This document shows, piece by piece, positions 1-5,651 of a DNA stretch of 6,620 bases. The DNA lies in the NCBI GenBank assembly GCA_024275555.1, contig JAJRYW010000419.1, positions 1 to 6,620 of the forward strand, given 5' to 3'. The stretch comes from Calditrichota bacterium. GTDB taxonomy: Bacteria > Calditrichota > Calditrichia > RBG-13-44-9 > J075. Each line of letters begins with the position of its first letter. Position 1 is the first letter of the stretch. The notes beneath the pieces are model-generated. The model was not told the DNA's origin. It ran no database searches and worked only from the letters and a program-made list of their open reading frames with translations. The position numbers and the translations under genes were made by a program.

Positions 1-1526
1 AACTCAACAGGCAAGTCAATCGGTTGGCCGCGGCCTTACAAAACATGGGAGTGAAAAAAGGCGATCGGGTGGCAGTCATGCTGCCCAACTGTCCCCAGTA
101 TGTAATTTCCGCTTATGCCGTCTGGCGGATAGGGGCGGCCCTGGTTTGCTGCAACCCGCTGTACACCCCACGCGAGGTCGAATATCTGCTGAATGATTCC
201 GGCGCGCAGACCATGATCGTTATGAGCGGTGTTTATGGCAACGTCCTCAAAATTCGTGGGAATACCGGCCTGAAACGGGTCATCGTCACCAACATCAAAG
301 AATATTTCCCGGGATTATTAAAATTTTTGTTTACCCTGACCAAGGAGAAAAAGGAAGGTCACCGGGTGAATTTTTCCGCTGATGCGGATACCTTCGCTTT
401 CCAGCAGGTGCTGGCGCAAGCCCCGGCCGCACCGCAGCCGGTTGATGTGCAACCGGAAGATATTGCTACCCTGATTTACACCAGCGGCACCACCGGAAGG
501 CCCAAGGGTGCCTGCCATGTCCATCGAAGCCAGGCGTTCAACGCCGAAATCCTGAATTTGTGGGCCGGTAGCCGGCCTGAAAAAGACGTGATGCTGGCGG
601 CCATGCCGTTTTTTCATATTTATGGGCTGATGGTTATCCTCAATACGGTCATTGCCGGGGGATTGACTGCCGTTTTAATCCCCAATCCGCGGGATATGGA
701 GCATGTGCTCATGGCCATTCAGAAACACCGTATTACGTATTACCTGGGAGTGCCGGCCATGTTCGTGGGCTTCAACAACCATCCGAAAACACCCCGCTAT
801 GACATGTCATCACTCAGGTTTGCCACCAGTGCGGCCGCCCCGCTGGCACCCGAAGTGCAAACCCGTTTTGAAGAGATTGCCGGCTTACCGCTGATAGAAG
901 CATACGGGCTTACCGAAACCATCGTAGGTTCCATGAATCCGGTCGGTGGAGCCCGACCCGGAACGATCGGTGTGCCGATGCCGAACACTGAGATGCAGGT
1001 GGTGGATGAAGAAACCGGGACCCGGGTTCAGCCGCCGGGAACCTCGGGGGAAATCATCGTCAAGGGCCCGCAAATTATGAAGGGTTATTGGAACCGGCCC
1101 GAAGCAAACGCCGAGTCTATCCGAACGGGGCCCGACGGAACAGCGGGCTGGTTTTTTACCGGGGATATCGGGGTAATGGACGCGGATGGCTATTTCCGTA
1201 TCGTGGACCGTAAAAATGACATGATTATTGCTTCCGGCTATAATGTTTACCCGGCTGAGGTGGAAGCCGTTTTGTATGACCATCCCAAAGTGCTCGAAGC
1301 GGCGGTCTACGGGGTAGCCGATGAAAAACGCGGTGAAAACGTCAAGGCCGCCATCGTTTTGAAGTCCGGTGAAACGGCAACAGAACAGGAACTCATCGAT
1401 TTTTGCAGGCAGCAACTGGCGGCCTACAAGGTGCCGAAAATTATAAAATTTAGCGAAGAGCTGCCCAAGTCATTGATTGGCAAAGTGTTGCGAAGGGTGC
1501 TGCGGGAAGAAGAAAAACAGTCGTAA
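1..1526 (+). CDS. FadD-type AMP-forming acyl-CoA synthetase, 5' partial
   Basis: This ligase activates a carboxylic acid to its acyl-CoA through an acyl-adenylate, using ATP and CoA, and has no signal peptide. The reading frame is open to the left edge: codons from base 3 read LNRQVNRLAAALQ, which is conserved N-terminal sequence of this family, so the TTG at 24 is not the start. About 507 residues are visible and roughly 40-60 are probably missing. Counting from the codon at 24, the ATP-binding loop YTSGTTGRPKG is at 152-162, YGLTET at 294-299, the TGD motif at 379-381, the hinge region DRKNDMIIASGYNVYP at 395-410, and the C-terminal catalytic lysine is K487 in GKVLRR. All core motifs are intact, so it should be active. 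The overall pattern resembles medium/long-chain fatty acyl-CoA ligases, but motifs do not fix the substrate and an aromatic acid is possible. The next gene is 176 bp away, so sharing its operon is uncertain. Confidence 0.93.
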   Translation, partial: LNRQVNRLAAALQNMGVKKGDRVAVMLPNCPQYVISAYAVWRIGAALVCCNPLYTPREVEYLLNDSGAQTMIVMSGVYGNVLKIRGNTGLKRVIVTNIKEYFPGLLKFLFTLTKEKKEGHRVNFSADADTFAFQQVLAQAPAAPQPVDVQPEDIATLIYTSGTTGRPKGACHVHRSQAFNAEILNLWAGSRPEKDVMLAAMPFFHIYGLMVILNTVIAGGLTAVLIPNPRDMEHVLMAIQKHRITYYLGVPAMFVGFNNHPKTPRYDMSSLRFATSAAAPLAPEVQTRFEEIAGLPLIEAYGLTETIVGSMNPVGGARPGTIGVPMPNTEMQVVDEETGTRVQPPGTSGEIIVKGPQIMKGYWNRPEANAESIRTGPDGTAGWFFTGDIGVMDADGYFRIVDRKNDMIIASGYNVYPAEVEAVLYDHPKVLEAAVYGVADEKRGENVKAAIVLKSGETATEQELIDFCRQQLAAYKVPKIIKFSEELPKSLIGKVLRRVLREEEKQS

Positions 1527-1702
1527 CTCAATTCATAAGCCCCCCCGACCTGTCGGGATGAGAAATTAAAAGGTTCTACCGTTACCGCTAAAAGTACCTT
1601 AATATCGGATTTGAAAAATTGAAGTGGATTAAAGGCGTAGATGTCGATGGACAACATCTGAAACATCACAACAGCAACTTGAAGTAATGTAAAAGGGAAA
1701 TT
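1527..1702. other. 176-bp intergenic region, no gene recognised
   Basis: This separates the first ligase from the reductase genes. It holds the CCCGAC/GTCGGG palindrome near its left end and an AT-richer right half. I looked for paired -35/-10 elements and a sigma-54 type site and found none with good spacing; TAATAT at 1600-1605 is a poor isolated -10 candidate. The heptamer TTGAAGT occurs twice, at 1619-1625 and 1679-1685. A promoter for the downstream operon is expected here from layout alone but cannot be placed. AAGGGA at 1693-1698 is the probable ribosome binding site for the next gene. Confidence 0.5.
1544..1557. repeat. Short GC-rich palindrome after the ligase gene
   Basis: CCCGAC and GTCGGG form a perfect inverted repeat separated by CT, starting 17 bp after the stop codon of the acyl-CoA ligase. 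As RNA it could fold as a five-pair stem with a four-base loop. A run of C precedes it. No T-tract follows (the next bases are ATGAGAAATT), so it is not a convincing intrinsic terminator. It could be a dispersed palindromic element or a weak transcript-end hairpin. Confidence 0.4.
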
Positions 1703-2695
1703 ATGCATTTGCCAAAGTTCGAATACCATGGCCCAACGTCGGTAAAAGAGGTAACATGCCTCCTGAGAGAACTTGATACCCGGGCAAACATGCTCGCAGG
1801 CGGCACAGATTTATTCCCAAGAATGAAATATGGTTTGGCCTGTCCTGAGCATCTTATCAGCCTGAAAGGAATCCCGTTAGGGCCTCCTGTTCAGTTGAGA
1901 GACGGCGCACTTTGCGTAGATGCCCATATCACCTTGTCGGAAATCGCTCTTTCACCCTTGATCCGGAAATTGGCCCCGCTGCTAGCAAAGGCTACCGAAC
2001 GTGTGGCGTCTCAAGAGATCAGAAATATGGCTACGCTGGGAGGCAATATTTGCCAGGAGAGTCGTTGCCTCTACTACAATCAGAGCCATCGTTTCCAATT
2101 TGTTGATCCTTGTTTCAAACGCGGCGGAGAGATGTGTTATTTTGTAACGAAAGGTAAAAAGTGTTTAGCCGTATATATGGGCGACATAGCTCCAGCTCTG
2201 ATGTGCCTTGACGCAGAGGTCCATTTATTTGGCGGCGACGGTGAGAGGCAAGTCCCCATTGAAAGTATTTTCAGCGGAGATGCCTTACGACCGATTAATT
2301 TAAATCCGGATGAAGTACTGACAAAAGTGATCATTCCTTCTCAACCCAATTCCGCCCGATGGGCCTATATGAAATATAGCTTGAGAGGCGGCGTTGAATT
2401 TGCAGGCGTAAATATCGCCACAATTTTGAATGTGGAAAATGGTGGTAATACATGCGAACGGGCAAGCCTCGTGGTGGATGCCATCGCCCCTTCCCCAATG
2501 CGCGCCCCAAAGGCAGCATCGCTTTTAAAAGGAGAAACATTATCAGGTGATCTTATCCAAGAGGCTGCGAAAGCGGTTGCTGAGGAGGTGAAAATAGCAC
2601 CTCATCATGGATACACAGTTGCCTATTTGAAAGAAATTTTAAAGATACAAGCCAAAAAGGCTCTAACTGCAGCCTTGGAAACCGCCGGGAAATAA
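1703..2695 (+). CDS. hcrB: 4-hydroxybenzoyl-CoA reductase-type beta subunit (FAD, [4Fe-4S])
   Basis: This is the flavin subunit of a cytoplasmic molybdenum hydroxylase complex, 330 residues. FAD-binding motifs are AGGTDL at 32-37 and TLGGNIC at 111-117. Between the FAD domain and the C-terminal CO dehydrogenase flavoprotein-like domain lies an insertion of about 40 residues with cysteines C122, C137, C145 and C154. In the family, four cysteines at nearly these positions in Thauera HcrB bind an extra [4Fe-4S] cluster that feeds electrons to FAD; ordinary xanthine or CO dehydrogenases lack it. This is the strongest evidence that the complex reduces a hydroxyaryl-CoA rather than oxidising a substrate. 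C117 is an additional cysteine nearby. The ATG at 1703 follows AAGGGA at 1693-1698, and the N-terminus LPKFEYHGPTSVKE fits the family. It is followed after 85 bp by the iron-sulfur subunit and then the molybdenum subunit. The symbol is by homology; the exact substrate is inferred. Confidence 0.9.
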   Translation: MHLPKFEYHGPTSVKEVTCLLRELDTRANMLAGGTDLFPRMKYGLACPEHLISLKGIPLGPPVQLRDGALCVDAHITLSEIALSPLIRKLAPLLAKATERVASQEIRNMATLGGNICQESRCLYYNQSHRFQFVDPCFKRGGEMCYFVTKGKKCLAVYMGDIAPALMCLDAEVHLFGGDGERQVPIESIFSGDALRPINLNPDEVLTKVIIPSQPNSARWAYMKYSLRGGVEFAGVNIATILNVENGGNTCERASLVVDAIAPSPMRAPKAASLLKGETLSGDLIQEAAKAVAEEVKIAPHHGYTVAYLKEILKIQAKKALTAALETAGK

Positions 2696-2732
2696 GGTGA
2701 AGAAATAATTCCCTGCTTAAGTACTATTGGAT

Positions 2733-2742
2733 GCGATATCGC
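2733..2742. repeat. 10-bp perfect palindrome between hcrB and hcrC
   Basis: GCGATATCGC is a perfect palindrome in the 85-bp gap between the FAD and iron-sulfur subunit genes. With one bulged base the symmetry extends to an outer ATG/CAT pair. It is too short to be a terminator and has no T-tract. It may be chance or a protein-binding site. Confidence 0.25.
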
Positions 2743-2770
2743 CATTCATAACCGCCTTTTATGGGATGAA

Positions 2771-2777
2771 AAGGAAA
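2771..2777 (+). promoter_or_regulatory. Ribosome binding site that sets the hcrC start
   Basis: AAGGAAA lies 5 bp (counted from AAGGA) before the ATG at 2781. The upstream in-frame alternatives, TTG at 2727 and ATG at 2766, have no comparable purine-rich site at proper spacing, so 2781 is preferred. Confidence 0.65.
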
Positions 2778-2780
2778 GCG

Positions 2781-3269
2781 ATGAAAAGCAGAAAAGAGAT
2801 CATTTCATTGTCGATCAATGACCAAATTTATGAATTGGCCGTTGAACCCCAGCAGACATTGATTGAAATTTTGAGACAGTCGATAGGGTTAACCGGCACC
2901 AAAGAAGGTTGCGGCACGGGTGAATGCGGCAGCTGTACTGTCCTTAGGGATGGCAAACCCATTCTTTCTTGCCTAACCCTGGCCATTGAATGTAATGACT
3001 GTGAAATCACCACCATAGAGGGTGTCGGAAGCTCAGATTCCTTATCAATCGTGCAACAAGCCTATCTTGAAAAAGGGGGCGTTCAATGTGGATTCTGCAC
3101 ACCGGGGATGGTTCTTGCCACGACCGCTCTGCTGAATAAAAATTCCAACCCAAGCGATAAAGAAATCAACGATTCCCTTGATGGGCACCTCTGCCGTTGT
3201 ACGGGTTACAACAAGATACTCGAATCGGTAGCGTTTGCTGCTGAAAAATCTTCAGGTGTAGAGAAATAA
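2781..3269 (+). CDS. hcrC: 4-hydroxybenzoyl-CoA reductase-type gamma subunit, two [2Fe-2S] clusters
   Basis: This small iron-sulfur subunit passes electrons between the FAD subunit and the molybdenum site. From ATG 2781 it is 162 residues, the usual size for the family. The N-terminal plant-ferredoxin-like domain carries C44, C49, C52 and C64 (EGCGTGECGSC, then LSC) for one cluster. The C-terminal helical domain carries C103, C106, C138 and C140 (VQCGFC and LCRC) for the second. All eight ligands are present. An unusual extra pair, C71 and C74, sits after the first cluster region. The frame is open back to a TTG at 2727, but those 18 residues (starting MDAISPFITAF) do not resemble the family, and the good ribosome binding site precedes 2781. 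The next gene starts 12 bp after its stop, with AAGGAG overlapping the stop codon, which implies coupled translation. The family fold is certain; the HBCR assignment rests on the neighbouring FAD subunit. Confidence 0.92.
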   Translation: MKSRKEIISLSINDQIYELAVEPQQTLIEILRQSIGLTGTKEGCGTGECGSCTVLRDGKPILSCLTLAIECNDCEITTIEGVGSSDSLSIVQQAYLEKGGVQCGFCTPGMVLATTALLNKNSNPSDKEINDSLDGHLCRCTGYNKILESVAFAAEKSSGVEK

Positions 3270-3281
3270 GGAGCAGGTATA

Positions 3282-5615
3282 ATGGCTGAGCTTGATTATG
3301 TGGGAAAGAGGGTTTTGAGAAAAGACGGTCCGGATAAAATCACCGGCCGCGCAAAATATACCGGCGATGTGCAACTGCCGGGAACGCTTGTGGGGAAAAT
3401 ATTACGAAGCCCGCATCCGCATGCTGAAATATTGAATATCGACACTTCCAAAGCCATGAAATTAAGAGGCGTTAAAAAAATAATTACCGCCAAAGATACA
3501 CTCGGTATAAAGCATGGTTTTGTAGAGACTCCAAGGTACCCGCCCGAACAATACCCGCTTGCAAAAGATCGCGTACGTTTTGTTGGGGAGGAAATAGCTG
3601 CTGTGGCAGCCACTGATCCATATGTGGCCGAAGAAGCCCTGCAACTCATCGAAGTGGATTACGAACCGTTGCCTGCCGTATTCGACCCGGAAAAAGCGAT
3701 GCAGCTTGATGCGCCTGAGATTCATCCGACCCATCCGAAAGTTAAAGAGCCGTTTAACAATATCGCCGGTAAAACGGAAACCGAATGGGGCGATACGGAA
3801 TCTGCGTTCGCTCGGGCAGACCATATACGCGAGGACCGTTTTGAGAGCCATTTAAGAACCCACGGTTATTTGGAGCCTCAGGTGACACTGGCCAGTTATG
3901 AACCGGGAGGCAAGCTCAATGTGTGGACGTCCTCCATGGGTCCATTTATTAAACGCGCTAAGCTGGCCCGAACTTTGGGTTTGCCTTTTTCCACCGTACG
4001 CGTGCGGAAGACCTACGTAGGTGGTGCCTTTGGTGGGAAGATCGATCTTTTTTCCCACGAGTTTTGTGCCGCCTTGCTTTCCATAAAAACGGGGCGTCCG
4101 GTGAAGGTAGAAGCATCACGTGAGGAGATCTTTACAGCCTATCGTCACGGACAACCTCTGATCGTCGAGGTGAAAACCGGTGTTAAAAAAGATGGAACCC
4201 TTATGGCCCAGCAGCTTCGTCTCATCAATAACTGCGGCGGATATCGCGGGAGCGGTGTGGTTGTTATTTTTTTGTCCTGGGGATTTACCATGGTTCCTTA
4301 CAGGCTCCCTAATCTGAAATACGAGGGGTATGCGGTCTATACCAATAATCCTGTTCGGGCGCCACAACGTGGCCATGGCGCACCCCAGCTTCGCTTTGCC
4401 GTTGAATCCCAGATGGATATGATTGCCGAGGAGCTAGGAATCGACCCCGTTGAAATTCGACTGAAGAACGCCCGCGTGCCAGGCGAACAACTCCCGAATG
4501 GCGACAATGTACATAATTGCGGTCTGATTGAATGTATTCAAAAAGCAGCCGAACACACCCAATTCAAACAAAAGTATGGCGTGAAGGGTAAGCGTCATTT
4601 AACCGATAGTCATATCCGCGGGGGGATAGGTATTGGTGTAAGTACCTATTTTGGTGGATCGCTTATTTATCCGAACAGCTCTTCGGTTACCGTCAAAATG
4701 AATGATGACGGTACCGCCACGTTGTTGACGGGAGCGCTGGATTTAGGACAAGGAGCTGAGACCGTTTTGTGCCAGATCGTTGCTGAAGAGCTTAAGATAC
4801 CTGTGGAGGAGATCCAAGTCCTTGCGGCGGATACGGATACAACACCTGTGGATATCGGATCCTGGATAAGCGGGAATACCTATGTAACGGGGAATGCAAC
4901 CCGCATGGCTGCCACCGAAGTGCGCAAAAAACTGCTGGATATCGCTGCCGATAAGATGGAAATCGGTATAGCCGATCTGGTAATGGCAAACAAAGCCGTA
5001 CACGTGGTCGGCTCACCGGAGCGTAAGCTGTCCTACCGGGAGCTTATTGCCTTAAGTGTCCAAAAACACAGAGGCGATCCTGTTCGGGGTGAAGGCCATT
5101 GGCGCACCATGCGCGACGAACCGTTTCATCCCAGCCTGGCGACAACCAAAGGACGTTGGAGTGAAAATTATGCCGTTGATGCCCAGGTGGCTGAAGTGGA
5201 AGTAGACACGGAAACCGGCATCGTGCGCCTTGTTCGGGCGGTAACCGCCCATGACTGCGGTTTTCCCGTTAATCCGCTGCTGGTGGAAGGGCAGATCGAC
5301 GGGCAGGTTTCCATGGCCCTGGGGCATGCATTTATGGAAGAAGTCGTCATGAAGGACGGCCGAACCCTGAACCCGAATTGGCTGGAATACCGAATGCCGC
5401 TTATCCACAATACCGCAAAATCGGAGTGTATCGATGTTATCACGGAACATTACAAACATGATGCGCCTTACCGCACCAAAGAAGTGGGGGAGGGTTACGT
5501 TTCAGCGATTCTCGCTGCCATTGCCAATGCCATTTACGACGCCGTGGGCATAAGGCTGCATTCAACACCGTTCACTCCGGAAAAAATTTTGCGGGAATTG
5601 GGAAAAATCAAGTAA
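3282..5615 (+). CDS. hcrA: 4-hydroxybenzoyl-CoA reductase-type alpha subunit (molybdopterin)
   Basis: This is the catalytic subunit, 777 residues, carrying the molybdenum cofactor where the ring hydroxyl would be removed from the CoA thioester. An alpha/beta hammerhead domain spans about 18-130 (starting near GRAKYTGD), followed by the two-part molybdopterin-binding region. Motifs seen are GGAFGGK at 247-253, QRGHGAPQ at 362-369 with the conserved arginine R363, DLGQGAE at 487-493, and VGEG at 735-738 whose E737 corresponds to the family's catalytic glutamate. The length is close to known HcrA proteins (about 770). There is no Tat or Sec signal, so it is cytoplasmic. The ATG at 3282 has AAGGAG at 3268-3273, 8 bp upstream and overlapping the hcrC stop. 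Family membership is certain. The alpha subunit alone could belong to other xanthine dehydrogenase-like enzymes, so the HBCR call depends on the cysteine insertion in the FAD subunit and the adjacent ligases. Maturation would need molybdenum cofactor genes, none of which are in the window. Confidence 0.9.
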   Translation: MAELDYVGKRVLRKDGPDKITGRAKYTGDVQLPGTLVGKILRSPHPHAEILNIDTSKAMKLRGVKKIITAKDTLGIKHGFVETPRYPPEQYPLAKDRVRFVGEEIAAVAATDPYVAEEALQLIEVDYEPLPAVFDPEKAMQLDAPEIHPTHPKVKEPFNNIAGKTETEWGDTESAFARADHIREDRFESHLRTHGYLEPQVTLASYEPGGKLNVWTSSMGPFIKRAKLARTLGLPFSTVRVRKTYVGGAFGGKIDLFSHEFCAALLSIKTGRPVKVEASREEIFTAYRHGQPLIVEVKTGVKKDGTLMAQQLRLINNCGGYRGSGVVVIFLSWGFTMVPYRLPNLKYEGYAVYTNNPVRAPQRGHGAPQLRFAVESQMDMIAEELGIDPVEIRLKNARVPGEQLPNGDNVHNCGLIECIQKAAEHTQFKQKYGVKGKRHLTDSHIRGGIGIGVSTYFGGSLIYPNSSSVTVKMNDDGTATLLTGALDLGQGAETVLCQIVAEELKIPVEEIQVLAADTDTTPVDIGSWISGNTYVTGNATRMAATEVRKKLLDIAADKMEIGIADLVMANKAVHVVGSPERKLSYRELIALSVQKHRGDPVRGEGHWRTMRDEPFHPSLATTKGRWSENYAVDAQVAEVEVDTETGIVRLVRAVTAHDCGFPVNPLLVEGQIDGQVSMALGHAFMEEVVMKDGRTLNPNWLEYRMPLIHNTAKSECIDVITEHYKHDAPYRTKEVGEGYVSAILAAIANAIYDAVGIRLHSTPFTPEKILRELGKIK

Positions 5616-5642
5616 AAAAATAGCCCCCTTGCATTGTAGAAT

Positions 5643-5647
5643 AGGAG
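5643..5647 (+). promoter_or_regulatory. Ribosome binding site of the PaaK-like ligase
   Basis: AGGAG lies 4 bp before ATG 5652 and 7 bp before the adjacent in-frame ATG 5655. The spacing slightly favours 5655; the two starts differ by one methionine. Confidence 0.6.
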
Positions 5648-5651
5648 TTTC

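Noticed and set aside
24..26. TTG as the start of the first ligase
   Set aside because: The frame continues upstream with conserved family residues to the window edge, so the gene is truncated by the window rather than starting here.
885..1415. Minus-strand open frame of 176 codons
   Set aside because: It is antisense to the conserved core of the acyl-CoA ligase and has no recognisable protein features.
1544..1557. Intrinsic terminator after the first ligase
   Set aside because: The stem is short, and no T-rich tract follows it, so only a palindrome is reported.
1619..1687. Short open frame in the first intergenic gap (TTG start, 22 codons)
   Set aside because: It has no ATG, no convincing ribosome binding site and no recognisable motif; a frame this short is expected by chance.
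2727..2780. N-terminal extension of the iron-sulfur subunit from TTG 2727 or ATG 2766
   Set aside because: The extra residues do not look like the family, the resulting length is too great, and the good ribosome binding site precedes ATG 2781.
4257..4302. Hydrophobic stretch in the molybdenum subunit (residues about 326-340) as a membrane segment
   Set aside because: It is a short segment inside the conserved soluble molybdopterin-binding domain and is better explained as buried core.
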